Assembly (NCBI RefSeq): GCF_000784735.1
Contig: NZ_JSYG01000003.1
Coordinates: 1 to 57,453, forward strand
Origin: Dickeya undicola
GTDB lineage: Bacteria > Pseudomonadota > Gammaproteobacteria > Enterobacterales > Enterobacteriaceae
DNA: 57,453 nucleotides
Reading direction: 5' to 3'
Positions 44,702-54,020 of this stretch are shown in pieces (within the stretch, counting starts at the first letter, position 1; the number at the start of each line of letters is the position of its first letter). The notes under the pieces were generated by a model. The model saw only the letters and a list, made by a program, of their open reading frames with translations, made no database searches and had not been told where the DNA came from. Both the position numbers and the translations under genes were made by a program.

Positions 44702-44720
44702 GTGGAGCACGGTGCTCCAC
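44702..44720 (+). repeat. Perfect 9-bp hairpin in the hldD leader
   Basis: GTGGAGCAC and GTGCTCCAC flank one central G, 24-42 bp before the hldD ATG and just ahead of its ribosome site. It may affect hldD mRNA structure or stability. Confidence 0.6.
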
Positions 44721-44743
44721 CAGCAAGATAGCAGGTAACCCCC

Positions 44744-45676
44744 ATGATTATCGTAACTGGCGGCGCTGGTTTCATCGGCAGCAATATCGTAAAAGCGCTG
44801 AATGATGACGGGTATCGGGATATTCTGGTGGTCGACAACCTTAAGGATGGCACCAAGTTCGCCAACCTGGTCGATCTGGACATCGCCGACTACATGGATA
44901 AGGAAGATTTCATCGCCAGCATCATGGCCGGTGACGATCTGGGTGATATCGACGCCATCTTCCACGAGGGTGCCTGTTCCTCTACCACTGAGTGGGACGG
45001 CAAGTACATGATGGACAATAACTATCAGTACTCAAAGGAAGTGCTGCACTATTGTCTGGAGCGCGGTATCCCGTTCCTGTACGCCTCATCCGCCGCTACC
45101 TACGGTGGCCGCACCGACAACTTCATTGAAGACCGTCAGTACGAGCAACCACTCAACGTCTACGGCTACTCCAAATTTCTGTTCGACCAGTACGTGCGAG
45201 AAATTCTGCCGCAAGCCGACTCACAGATTTGTGGTTTCCGTTATTTCAACGTCTACGGGCCGCGCGAAAGCCACAAAGGCAGTATGGCCAGCGTAGCCTT
45301 CCACCTGAATAACCAGATCAATCAAGGTGAAAAACCCAAATTGTTCGCGGGTAGCGAAAATTTCAAACGCGACTTTATCTATGTCGGCGATGTAGCGGCA
45401 GTGAACCTGTGGTTCTGGCAGCACGGTGTATCCGGCATCTTCAACTGCGGCACTGGCCGTGCCGAATCCTTCCAGGCTGTGGCGGATGCCGTACTCGCGT
45501 ATCACCAGAAAGACAGTGTGGAATACATCCCTTTCCCGGAAAAACTGAAAGGTCGCTATCAAGCCTACACACAAGCGGACCTGAGCAACCTACGTGCAGC
45601 CGGCTATGACAAGCCGTTCAAAACCGTAGCGGAAGGCGTCGCCGACTACCTGGCCTGGTTGAACCACAACGCCTGA
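44744..45676 (+). CDS. hldD: ADP-L-glycero-D-manno-heptose-6-epimerase HldD
   Basis: Last step in making the ADP-heptose donor for the LPS inner core. The 310-residue product is a short-chain epimerase with the nucleotide-binding start [16 protein letters not shown], catalytic YGYSK (near 140) and the C-terminal substrate domain ([14 protein letters not shown]). It starts the hldD-waaF-waaC-waaQ-waaG unit. A possible TATTAT -10 lies near 44686, but no clear -35 can be assigned. Confidence 0.97.
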   Translation: MIIVTGGAGFIGSNIVKALNDDGYRDILVVDNLKDGTKFANLVDLDIADYMDKEDFIASIMAGDDLGDIDAIFHEGACSSTTEWDGKYMMDNNYQYSKEVLHYCLERGIPFLYASSAATYGGRTDNFIEDRQYEQPLNVYGYSKFLFDQYVREILPQADSQICGFRYFNVYGPRESHKGSMASVAFHLNNQINQGEKPKLFAGSENFKRDFIYVGDVAAVNLWFWQHGVSGIFNCGTGRAESFQAVADAVLAYHQKDSVEYIPFPEKLKGRYQAYTQADLSNLRAAGYDKPFKTVAEGVADYLAWLNHNA

Positions 45677-45706
45677 TTCGCTTTGCCGTAAGGAAACACG
45701 AACGGT

Positions 45707-46759
45707 ATGAAAATTCTGGTTATCGGCCCTTCCTGGGTGGGCGACATGATGATGTCGCACAGTCTTTACCGCACCCTGAAGGCCGAACATCCGGATGCCA
45801 TCATCGATGTGATGGCTCCGGCTTGGTGCCGCCCGCTGCTGGCGCGGATGCCCGAAGTACATCAGGCATTGCCCATGCCACTGGGGCATGGCATGTTGGC
45901 GCTCGGCGAGCGTCGGCGACTGGGTGTATCACTGCGTGAGCAACGATACGATCGCGCCTGCGTACTGCCCAACTCCTTCAAGTCAGCACTGGTGCCTTTT
46001 TTTGCCGACATTCCGCACCGCACCGGCTGGCGCGGTGAAATGCGCTACGGCCTGCTCAATGACCTACGAGTTCTGGACAAAGCCGCTTTCCCGCTGATGG
46101 TGCAACGCTATGTCGCGCTGGCGTACGACCGAGCCCGCATTCATACCGCCGCTGACTTGCCTCAACCCTTATTGTGGCCGCAACTGGCGGTGAATGACGT
46201 CGAGATTGCGGATGTCACCGCCGCCTTTAATTTGACCGACTCCCGCCCACTGATTGGCTTTTGTCCCGGTGCCGAGTTCGGCCCGGCCAAACGCTGGCCG
46301 CATTACCACTACGGCACACTGGCACAAACGTTGATTGAACAAGGGTATCAGGTCGTTTTGTTTGGCTCGAACAATGACCGTCAGGCAGGTGAGGACATCC
46401 GCCAGATCCTGAGTGCTGATGCCCGTGAACATTGCCTCAATCTGGCTGGGCAAACTGTGCTGGATCAGGCGGTGGTGTTGATCGCCGCCTGTCAGGCGAT
46501 CGTCAGTAACGATTCAGGTCTGATGCACGTGGCAGCGGCGCTCAACCGCCCACTGGTGGCGCTGTACGGCCCCAGCAGCCCGGACTTCACGCCACCGCTT
46601 TCCCACCAGGCCGAAGTCATTCGTCTTATCACCGGCTATCACCGGGTGCGCAAGGGCGATGCCGAACAAGGGTATCACCAGAGCCTGATCGACATTCAGC
46701 CACAACAGGTGCTGGATGCCCTGTCACGCTATCTGCCCATCAGAGGGGAGACGGCATGA
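45707..46759 (+). CDS. waaF: ADP-heptose:LPS heptosyltransferase II WaaF
   Basis: GT9-family transferase adding the second heptose to heptose I of the inner core. The 350-residue product has the two-lobed fold with the N-terminal ILVIGPSWVGDMMMSHSLY, FCPGAEFGPAKRWPHYHY and the nucleotide-binding SNDSGLMHVAAALNRP. The stop overlaps the waaC start (ATGA). Confidence 0.96.
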   Translation: MKILVIGPSWVGDMMMSHSLYRTLKAEHPDAIIDVMAPAWCRPLLARMPEVHQALPMPLGHGMLALGERRRLGVSLREQRYDRACVLPNSFKSALVPFFADIPHRTGWRGEMRYGLLNDLRVLDKAAFPLMVQRYVALAYDRARIHTAADLPQPLLWPQLAVNDVEIADVTAAFNLTDSRPLIGFCPGAEFGPAKRWPHYHYGTLAQTLIEQGYQVVLFGSNNDRQAGEDIRQILSADAREHCLNLAGQTVLDQAVVLIAACQAIVSNDSGLMHVAAALNRPLVALYGPSSPDFTPPLSHQAEVIRLITGYHRVRKGDAEQGYHQSLIDIQPQQVLDALSRYLPIRGETA

Positions 46760-47727
46760 GGGTACTGATCGTTAAAACGTCTTCCATGGGTGACGTACTA
46801 CACACCCTGCCCGCGCTCACCGATGCAATGCAAGTGATTCACGGCATTCAGTTCGACTGGGTAGTGGAAGAAGGTTTTTCCCAGATCCCCAGTTGGCATC
46901 CGGCGGTTGAACGCGTCATTTCAGTAGCGATTCGCCGCTGGCGCAAAAGCTGGTTCAGCCATGAAACCCGTGCGGAGCGGGCTGCGTTCAAAACACAGCT
47001 GCGGGAAAAACGCTATGACGCCATCATCGATGCTCAGGGGTTACTGAAAAGTGCAGTGCTGGTGACCCGTCTGGCTTACGGCAACAAGCATGGTCTGGAC
47101 TGGAAAAGCGCCCGCGAACCGCTGGCTAGCTGGTTTTATCAGTATCGGCATCCGGTTGATCGCCAGCAACACGCGGTAGAACGCATACGGGAACTGTTTT
47201 CTGTCAGCCTGAACTACCGCAAGCCGACGGAACAGGGCGACTATGCGATTGCAACGCGTTTTTTGTCGGAACACACTGCTGACAGTCAGCCGTATCTGGT
47301 GTTTTTACATGCGACGACCCGGGATGAAAAACACTGGCCGGAGTCGTACTGGCGTGAACTGATCGCGCTGGCCGAACCTCGCGGACTACGCATCAAATTG
47401 CCTTGGGGTGCTGAGCACGAGCACCAACGGGCACAGCGACTGGCAACCGGGTTTTCTCACGTCGATGTGTTGCCCCGGCTTACACTGGAACAAGTGGCAG
47501 GTGTGTTGGCTGGCGCGCAAGCTGTCGTCTCGGTAGATACCGGGCTGAGTCACCTCGCCGCCGCACTCGACCGTCCTAATATCACGCTGTACGGCCCGAC
47601 CGATCCTGGATTGATTGGTGGCTACGGCCAAAACCAGCATGTCTGCCGTCCGGCAGGCAGCCGCGATCTGGCGGATCTCCACGCCGCTGATGTGTGGCAG
47701 CGCTGTGCTTCCCTATTGACTGAATAA
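46756..47727 (+). CDS. waaC: ADP-heptose:LPS heptosyltransferase I WaaC
   Basis: Adds the first heptose to Kdo2-lipid A; GT9 family, peripheral at the inner membrane. The 323-residue product starts with VLIVKTSSMGDVLHTLPAL and has LHATTRDEKHWPESYW and VSVDTGLSHLAAALDRPN. Coupled to waaF by a 4-bp overlap. Confidence 0.96.
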   Translation: MRVLIVKTSSMGDVLHTLPALTDAMQVIHGIQFDWVVEEGFSQIPSWHPAVERVISVAIRRWRKSWFSHETRAERAAFKTQLREKRYDAIIDAQGLLKSAVLVTRLAYGNKHGLDWKSAREPLASWFYQYRHPVDRQQHAVERIRELFSVSLNYRKPTEQGDYAIATRFLSEHTADSQPYLVFLHATTRDEKHWPESYWRELIALAEPRGLRIKLPWGAEHEHQRAQRLATGFSHVDVLPRLTLEQVAGVLAGAQAVVSVDTGLSHLAAALDRPNITLYGPTDPGLIGGYGQNQHVCRPAGSRDLADLHAADVWQRCASLLTE

Positions 47728-47739
47728 GGCGGTATTACT

Positions 47740-48825
47740 GTGACCTCACCGCATAAGGTTGAACCCCGGCGAATCCTTATTACCAAATTCCGCCATCATG
47801 GCGATGTACTACTGACATCGCCGCTGTTTTCCATTCTGCGCCAGCATTACCCGGATGCCCAAATCGACGCGCTGGTATTTGCCGATACGGCAGAAATGTT
47901 GTCGTTACATCCGGCGATTGACCAGCTTTATACCGTCGACAAAAAATGGAAAAAACTCGGGGTGTTCGGCCATCTGGCAAAAGAGTGGGCGCTGCTGAAA
48001 ACGCTGCGGGCGCAACGTTATGACACCATCATTCACCTGACAGAAAGTATGCGCGGCTTATGGATCGCACGTCTGGCGGGCATCCCGCTCGGCGTCACCT
48101 TTCGCAACAGCGCACGCGACAAATTGTCGTTCTGGAAGAAGACGTTTCAGTATCGCGTACCGCGCATTCCACGCCGCCACACGGTGGAATCCCATCTGGA
48201 TACCCTGCGAGCGCTGGGGATCCAGCCAGAACCGCAAGCGCGTCGGTTACAACTGATCGCTGGCGAGGAGGCTGATCAGGCGGTAGACCAGAAACTGCGG
48301 GACCAGCAATGGCAGGGGCAACCCTTCATCGTGGTTCATCCAACATCACGCTGGTTGTTCAAATGCTGGAAGAGCAGCGCGATGGCGCAGGCCATTAACA
48401 CCCTGTGCGAGCGTGGCCACACCATCGTGCTGAGTGCTTCGCCAGCGGAAAGCGAAATGGCGATGATCGCCGACATTAAGTCACATCTGACCCACCCGGT
48501 GCTGGACCTGGCCGGTCAGTTAACGCTCAAACAACTGGCGAGCCTGATCGACAAAGCACAGTTACTGCTGGGCGTGGACTCGGTGCCGATGCATATCGCG
48601 TCGGCGATGCAAACGCCGGTGGTGGCGCTGTTCGGCCCCAGCGGAGAAACCGAATGGGCACCGTGGATGACCGTCAACCGGGTGATAGTCTCCGACCGCC
48701 ATCCCTGCCGCCCTTGCGGTAAAGACGGCTGCGGCGGCAGCAAAGTTAGCGACTGTCTGCAGCAAATCAGCGTTCAACAGGTGTTACTGGCGGTTGATTC
48801 GGCACTGCTGGAGGCACAGGAATGA
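47740..48825 (+). CDS. waaQ: LPS core heptosyltransferase III WaaQ
   Basis: GT9-family enzyme adding a branching heptose to heptose II. 361 residues: RRILITKFRHHGDVLLTSPL near the N terminus, VHPTSRWLFKCWKSSAMA and LGVDSVPMHIASAMQTPV. Starts with GTG, 12 bp after waaC, and its stop overlaps the waaG ATG. The DGCGGSKVSDCLQQI C terminus is typical of WaaQ. In E. coli waaQ starts a separate RfaH-dependent operon; here it continues the hldD unit. Confidence 0.93.
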   Translation: MTSPHKVEPRRILITKFRHHGDVLLTSPLFSILRQHYPDAQIDALVFADTAEMLSLHPAIDQLYTVDKKWKKLGVFGHLAKEWALLKTLRAQRYDTIIHLTESMRGLWIARLAGIPLGVTFRNSARDKLSFWKKTFQYRVPRIPRRHTVESHLDTLRALGIQPEPQARRLQLIAGEEADQAVDQKLRDQQWQGQPFIVVHPTSRWLFKCWKSSAMAQAINTLCERGHTIVLSASPAESEMAMIADIKSHLTHPVLDLAGQLTLKQLASLIDKAQLLLGVDSVPMHIASAMQTPVVALFGPSGETEWAPWMTVNRVIVSDRHPCRPCGKDGCGGSKVSDCLQQISVQQVLLAVDSALLEAQE

Positions 48826-49940
48826 AACTGGCGATCGTGCGGCAGAAATACCGTCCGGACGGAGGTGCAGAGCGCTTCGTTTCCAGAGCGCTCGACGCGC
48901 TCAGCAACCACCGCTCACTGGATGTCAGTGTTATCACCCGCAGTTGGGAAGGCGCGGAGCAGGCCAACCGCAACGTCATCATCTGTAATCCACGCATTAC
49001 CGGCCGGGTCCAGCGTGAAAGCGCATTCGCACAGGCCGCTCAGCAGCACTTCGCCGCGTTCGATCTGGTGCAGAGTCACGAACGGATCCCAGGTTGCCAT
49101 ATTTACCGCGCCGGTGACGGTGTTCATCAGTCCTGGCTTACCCAACGCTCGCGTATTCTCAACCCGCTGCAACGCCGTCTGCTGTGGTGGTCTGGTTTTC
49201 ACCGTTATGTAATGGCGCAAGAGCAGGCGATGTATCAGCATCCATCGCTGAAAGCGGTTATCTGTAACTCGCAGATGGTGGCGGATGAAATTCGCCATTA
49301 CTTTGGTGTGCCTGCCGGTAAAATTCACCTGATTTACAACGGGGTAAACACCGACACCTTTACCCCCGATCTGCGTGTGGCCTACCGCCACGCGCTGCGT
49401 CAGCAACTGGGTATACCGCACAACGCACCAGTGATGCTGTTTGTCGGCTCCGGTTTCGAACGCAAAGGACTGGCGGGGGCTATCCACGCTATCAGCGGTG
49501 TTCCTCAGCATCCGCACCTGATCGTGGTGGGGAAAGATAAGCACAGCCGCCATTACCAGCGCCTGGCCCGGCGGCTCGATGTTGACAGTCGGGTTCATTT
49601 CGTCGGTATGCAGTCGGATACCCGGCCCTACTACGGCGCAGCGGATATGCTACTGCTACCGACACTGTACGATCCGTTCCCGAATGTGGTGCTGGAAGCG
49701 ATGGCCAGTGGATTGGGGGTGATAACGTCACAACAGTGCGGTGGCAAAGAGTTTATTCAGCCGGATTTGCACGGGTTTGTCTGCGACTCACTGGACTATG
49801 ACGGCCTGCGCCAGTCAGTACGACAGGCTTGCGAAAGTGGGTTCGACGAGTATGGTGAACAAGCGAGAGCCAAAGTAGAACGCTATGACCTGCGCTTTCT
49901 GAGCGATAATATGCTCAAACTCTATGAACAGTTGATTTGA
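48822..49940 (+). CDS. waaG: LPS core glucosyltransferase I WaaG
   Basis: GT4-family transferase adding the first glucose to heptose II of the outer core. The 372-residue product starts MKLAIVRQKYRPDGGAERF and has the nucleotide-sugar site GSGFERKGLAGA and the E-x7-E motif near LLLPTLYDPFPNVVLEAMA. Last gene of the plus-strand unit. The kinase genes waaP and waaY, which follow waaG in E. coli, are absent. Confidence 0.93.
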   Translation: MKLAIVRQKYRPDGGAERFVSRALDALSNHRSLDVSVITRSWEGAEQANRNVIICNPRITGRVQRESAFAQAAQQHFAAFDLVQSHERIPGCHIYRAGDGVHQSWLTQRSRILNPLQRRLLWWSGFHRYVMAQEQAMYQHPSLKAVICNSQMVADEIRHYFGVPAGKIHLIYNGVNTDTFTPDLRVAYRHALRQQLGIPHNAPVMLFVGSGFERKGLAGAIHAISGVPQHPHLIVVGKDKHSRHYQRLARRLDVDSRVHFVGMQSDTRPYYGAADMLLLPTLYDPFPNVVLEAMASGLGVITSQQCGGKEFIQPDLHGFVCDSLDYDGLRQSVRQACESGFDEYGEQARAKVERYDLRFLSDNMLKLYEQLI

Positions 49941-49990
49941 CGAATAAGGCGCTCTCCTGCTGTGGACGCGCCGATTTTGCGGTAAAACAC

Positions 49991-50028
49991 CAGGTCATGG
50001 ACGGATTCGGATTACCGACCATGACCTG
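49991..50028. terminator. Hairpin between convergent waaG and waaL
   Basis: CAGGTCATGG (49991-50000) and CCATGACCTG (50019-50028) pair perfectly around an 18-base loop, 50 bp after waaG and 11 bp before the waaL stop. There is no T-run, so it may be a Rho-dependent or processing site rather than a simple terminator. Confidence 0.5.
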
Positions 50029-50038
50029 AGTCGCGGAC

Positions 50039-51247
50039 CTAGATAAAACGCTGACGATCGTAACGATACTGGCTCAGCCACAGCGCGAAACAGAACATAC
50101 TCAAATTGGCATGTTCATGATGGAACGTGGTATTAACCAACCCGACCACCAATGTCACCACTAATGCCGAACAGGCAGCCCCCCACGACAGCCAGGAAAC
50201 CGGCAACGCATTTCTCTTCGGTATATAACGCACCAGCGCCACACCCATCGCACCAAACAGACCGAAAACCCAAAACGCGCCCCAAACGCCGTTTTCCGTC
50301 AGCACATTGATGAAGATATTATGGGCATGGGAAACATGCGTGAATAACGGCTTATCTGACCATTTATTGATGTCGATTTTCTCAAAATTTTCCTTCCCTA
50401 CACCAAAGAAAGGATGCTGTTTGAATACATCAAACGCTGAACTCCAGATAACATCGCGATAACTCAACACATTGTTATCCGAAGCATTCTGCTCCTGTTT
50501 TACCACCACGCGCGCATTGCTGAGGATGGCAACCGCAATTAACCCAGCGATAAAGACAGCAGGCAGCAGCAGGAATTTTTTATTTTTTCTGGCAAACCCC
50601 ACTCCCAGAATCAGCACCACCACAAGAACGGCCCCAAAGGTCGCCCGGCTTTCACCAAACGCCACATAAACCAGGGACAGCGCCAGCATGGCAATCCACA
50701 TCAGTCGTTTACCAACGCTCATTGCCGACCAGTAACTGAACAGAACCGTCAGCGCCATCCCACAAATAATAGCGTTATAGATAGCAGCATGATTCACATG
50801 GCCGACCGAGTTAAGCGTCCAGTATGCCTCTTTGCCAATGTAAAAGTGCGCCCACGCGCCATAAATCAGGCCAACAAAGGTCCCCAATGTGGCCCAAAAT
50901 ACCAGACCGATTTTCTGCTTTTCGCTGAAACTGGCACGATAGATAATCCATCCAAACAGCATATAACGCGCCACATCAGTCAACGCGCGTATATCGGTGT
51001 GATAAGCGGAAAAAGGCAGACCAACCAAATACGAGAGGATATAAAGAGCAAAAAATAGATCCCATCCCGACCATTGGCGCGCTTTTTTATTCGTGACCGC
51101 CTGAATAATCATCCACAACAGCAAAAACCCCATAGCGATGTTTTTAGGCGCTTCAGCCAGGGGGTTAACAAAAATAGCCAGCGCACTGAGAAAATACAGG
51201 CCGCGATTATCGGTACGTTGGGTGCCAAACGATAACTGAGTAGTCAT
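50039..51247 (-). CDS. waaL: O-antigen ligase family protein, WaaL-like
   Basis: A 402-residue inner-membrane protein with about twelve hydrophobic segments and a Wzy_C/WaaL-type periplasmic loop, in which THVSHAHNIFINVLTENGVWG (near 312-332) holds the conserved His. It would join undecaprenyl-linked O-antigen to the lipid A-core. The base composition looks more AT-rich than in neighbouring genes, as is usual for this rapidly changing gene. The identification rests on topology, motif and locus; WaaL sequences vary greatly. Its ATG shares one base with the stop of the upstream GT9 gene. Confidence 0.85.
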   Translation of the reverse strand: MTTQLSFGTQRTDNRGLYFLSALAIFVNPLAEAPKNIAMGFLLLWMIIQAVTNKKARQWSGWDLFFALYILSYLVGLPFSAYHTDIRALTDVARYMLFGWIIYRASFSEKQKIGLVFWATLGTFVGLIYGAWAHFYIGKEAYWTLNSVGHVNHAAIYNAIICGMALTVLFSYWSAMSVGKRLMWIAMLALSLVYVAFGESRATFGAVLVVVLILGVGFARKNKKFLLLPAVFIAGLIAVAILSNARVVVKQEQNASDNNVLSYRDVIWSSAFDVFKQHPFFGVGKENFEKIDINKWSDKPLFTHVSHAHNIFINVLTENGVWGAFWVFGLFGAMGVALVRYIPKRNALPVSWLSWGAACSALVVTLVVGLVNTTFHHEHANLSMFCFALWLSQYRYDRQRFI

Positions 51248-52353
51248 TAAATCTTTCTCAACAAATGGGTAAAAGCCGTCTGAATCTCAGGAAGGGAAAT
51301 CTGTTGCATACACGCTGACTGCCCATCGCAGAACTGTAGGCAACGCGCTTCATTCCGGTTGCACCGCTCAAGCCAGGGCAACTCTCGACCAAATAGTGTG
51401 TGTTGGTCACGACAAGGAATTGGGTGGAAACCGATGTTGATAATCGGGTTATTCTGCCAGAAATGGCCTGGCCCAAATGCGACCGGATTACCGGGACCAT
51501 ACAATGTCATGGTCGGGGTGTTGACCCATTTCGCCAGATGCGCCACACCGGTGTCAGCGCAGATCAACGCTTTCGCATCCGCCAGCAGCGTCAGCAATTG
51601 CGACAAAGACAGCTCACCGGCAAAACTGCGATAACGCCGTTGCGGGTCAATCGCATCAACGATATACCGTTCATTGCTACCGCCGCTCCATACCGGAGTA
51701 TAACCTTGTGCCGCCAGCCAATCTGCTAATGCCAGCCAATGCTCCGGCGGCCAAAAACGCACAGGGTTACTGGCACCGACATGCAGTACGACAAAAGGCA
51801 ACTCCGGCGGGGAAAAATCGCACGCTGGCACAGACCAGCGCTGAGGCACAGGCAACTCACCGTCTGTCAGGGCGGCCATCGCATCGCCCCACGCCATGGG
51901 TTCGGCTGGGTAGTCACGGTATTCATTGACCGGCCAGCTCTTGGCGTTGTGCAGTGCGGGCCGATGCGCCACGATCCAACGGCTGCCCGCCGCCAGCGCC
52001 AGCCAGCTATAGCGGTTGTCGCCAGGAATCAATGCCAGATCATAAGGCCCGCTGTTGACAATTGCCGACACCGACGCCGCCGACGCCGGTTGGTAAGGCA
52101 TCGGTACTACGCCGTAGGGATTCAGGCGATAAACCTCAACAAACGGCGGCTTACACAGCAGCACGATTTCCGCCTGCGGGTAATTACGCCGCAATCTGGC
52201 CAGCAACGGCGTCAGCATCACGGTATCGCCCAACAACAAATTATGGGCGACCAGAATACGTTTCACCGCCGTCGGCGCACGACGCCAGGGCTTTTTTAAC
52301 AACTGCAGCAGGCCACGCGGAAAAATCCGCAACCGGGCAGAGAATTTACTCAT
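51247..52353 (-). CDS. Glycosyltransferase family 9 (heptosyltransferase-like) protein
   Basis: A 368-residue GT9 protein with the N-terminal ILVAHNLLLGDTVMLTPLLARL and the donor-binding ICADTGVAHLAKWVNTPT. It resembles heptosyltransferases but is clearly different from the three others in the window. The last 40 residues contain four Cys (CNRNEARCLQFCDGQSAC), unusual for the family. Second gene of GT4-GT9-waaL: its ATG overlaps the GT4 stop by four bases. A role in outer core completion is inferred from the locus; the sugar is unknown. Confidence 0.85.
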   Translation of the reverse strand: MSKFSARLRIFPRGLLQLLKKPWRRAPTAVKRILVAHNLLLGDTVMLTPLLARLRRNYPQAEIVLLCKPPFVEVYRLNPYGVVPMPYQPASAASVSAIVNSGPYDLALIPGDNRYSWLALAAGSRWIVAHRPALHNAKSWPVNEYRDYPAEPMAWGDAMAALTDGELPVPQRWSVPACDFSPPELPFVVLHVGASNPVRFWPPEHWLALADWLAAQGYTPVWSGGSNERYIVDAIDPQRRYRSFAGELSLSQLLTLLADAKALICADTGVAHLAKWVNTPTMTLYGPGNPVAFGPGHFWQNNPIINIGFHPIPCRDQHTLFGRELPWLERCNRNEARCLQFCDGQSACMQQISLPEIQTAFTHLLRKI

Positions 52354-53474
52354 GAACGCGTCGACCGCAGGCTATTGCGGAAAATGGTCGTCATTCGGTC
52401 AAGCATGATATCCGCGCCAAACTGCTCGGACGCACGCTTGAGCGCCGCTTCACCAAATTGGGCGCGTAATGCATCGTCCCCCATCAGTTGACGCAATTTT
52501 TGCTCCAGCAACGCGGTATCTTTGGGCGTGATCAGATAGCCGGTCTGTTCATTGACCACCGCTTCGTCAATTGCACCGACCGTGGTCGACACCACCGGTA
52601 AGCCGCAGGCCATCGCCTGCATAATGCTTTGCGGTACGCCTTCATTACCGTAAGAGGGCAACACAAACAGATCCATGCTGTTCAGGCAGTCCGGCACATC
52701 GTCGCGGTTTCCCAGAAAAATGACCCGATCGGCCAGCCCCATCGACGCAACCTGCTGTTCCAGCGCCTGACGCTGCGGCCCATCGCCCACCATCAGCAAC
52801 TGCCACTCTGGAAAATCCTTCGCCAACGTCTGCCAGGCTTCCAACAGATAGCTGTGTCCTTTCCAGGAACGCATCGTCGCCAGAATACCCAGCGTCGGCC
52901 GATCCGGCACGCCGATGGTCTGACGGGCGCTCTGCCGGTCAGCCTGGCGATAAAAAGTCAGGTCGATACCGGTCGGCACCGAGGTCATATGTGACAACGG
53001 ATAGCGATTGTCACGGTGCAACTGCTGACGCAGACGTTCGCCAGTGGTGGCGATGTGGCGAGTAGCGGTCATGTACAGCCAGCGGGTGGTTAGCGAACGG
53101 TTGATGTCAGTGGAAACATGGCGGGTACGTACCATCGGCGGCACCCGTTTTCCCAGCATCAGCCCAGCGACCGCGACCAGCCAGGCATCGGTGGAACTGT
53201 GCGTATTGATGATATCGAACGCACAACCGTGCTGACGCAGCCAACCGACCAACGCCAGCAAGGACGATAACCGTTTTTTCTCGATCGGTAGCCCAACCAC
53301 GGCAATGCCCCGCGCCTGCGCTTCCCGATAAATATTGGAGTGTGGGCAACACAGAATAGTGACCTTGTGGCCACGCTTCATCATTCCCTGAGACTCTGTA
53401 AGAATACGAATTTCCTGCCCGCCCCAACCACAAGAGGACTCGGTATGTAATATATTTAAAGATGTGTCTAACAT
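52350..53474 (-). CDS. Glycosyltransferase family 4 protein
   Basis: A 374-residue GT4 (GT-B) transferase. The N-terminal lobe starts ILHTESSCGWGGQEIRILTE; the C-terminal lobe has GILATMRSWKGHSYLLEAW and the E-x7-E-type segment LFVLPSYGNEGVPQSIMQAMA. First gene of the GT4-GT9-waaL unit. The ribosome site is weak. It probably adds an outer core sugar, donor and linkage unknown; it does not look like WaaG or a galactosyltransferase I recognise. Confidence 0.85.
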   Translation of the reverse strand: MLDTSLNILHTESSCGWGGQEIRILTESQGMMKRGHKVTILCCPHSNIYREAQARGIAVVGLPIEKKRLSSLLALVGWLRQHGCAFDIINTHSSTDAWLVAVAGLMLGKRVPPMVRTRHVSTDINRSLTTRWLYMTATRHIATTGERLRQQLHRDNRYPLSHMTSVPTGIDLTFYRQADRQSARQTIGVPDRPTLGILATMRSWKGHSYLLEAWQTLAKDFPEWQLLMVGDGPQRQALEQQVASMGLADRVIFLGNRDDVPDCLNSMDLFVLPSYGNEGVPQSIMQAMACGLPVVSTTVGAIDEAVVNEQTGYLITPKDTALLEQKLRQLMGDDALRAQFGEAALKRASEQFGADIMLDRMTTIFRNSLRSTRS

Positions 53475-54020
53475 CTTTTTATACCTATATCAGATAAGCT
53501 TTAAGTCATAAACTGCCTATAATACATGAAGGCCAGCGAAGAATCCTGTACAAAATGCGTTCGTTATAGGTTAAAGAGAGGATTGATTTAAGATCGGAAT
53601 CGCAAGCCGGAATGCCGCCATGCCGTTCAACTTTCTGCCATTTTTTAGATAACACCATCGCTATCCTCTTGAGGAAAACACATTTTGAAATAAAAATCCG
53701 CATGGAGAAATATTATTACCGCCCGACCTTATAAACGGATAAATATATTTATTCCGTCAATCTAAAATAGACGGAACACTTATTTATCCTCTCTTTTAAT
53801 TTTAATTTTCATGCCGGTTTTTAGCCTGAAAGATGTTTCCTTCAGCGAATAATCCTGTTTTCCATCAGTCATTAACCTAATGTGCAGCCGTGCAACTTCA
53901 AACGCTAATTCCCTGTTTATCCGGTAAAAAAGAGAACACCTGCCATAACTGGTTAAAATGATAGATTTAGCCGCTATAAATATATAGAATTCGCTATCGC
54001 TGACTATAATATCGATGATT
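53475..54020. other. 546-bp AT-rich divergent region between the GT4 gene and waaA
   Basis: Markedly AT-rich with no convincing gene. It has a nested inverted repeat at 53737-53789 (outer stem GGATAAATA/TATTTATCC, inner TTCCGTC/GACGGAA) and, on the minus strand, GGCGGTAA at 53723-53716, which matches seven of eight bases of the RfaH ops core GGCGGTAG. A 65-codon frame on the minus strand (53703-53506) has neither known motifs nor a ribosome site. The region must hold the promoters for both the minus-strand GT4-GT9-waaL unit and waaA. Confidence 0.5.
53737..53789. repeat. Nested inverted repeat upstream of the GT4-waaL unit
   Basis: Outer arms 53737-53745 and 53781-53789 (nine bases) enclose inner arms 53752-53758 and 53770-53776 (seven bases), with AT-rich unpaired stretches between. 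It could form a cruciform or a long RNA hairpin in either transcript. Confidence 0.6.

Noticed and set aside
53506-53703. 65-codon minus-strand ORF in the AT-rich gap upstream of the GT4 gene
   Set aside because: There is no ribosome site and no recognised domain. Part of it has coding-like base composition, so a gene remnant cannot be excluded, but the support is too weak to annotate.
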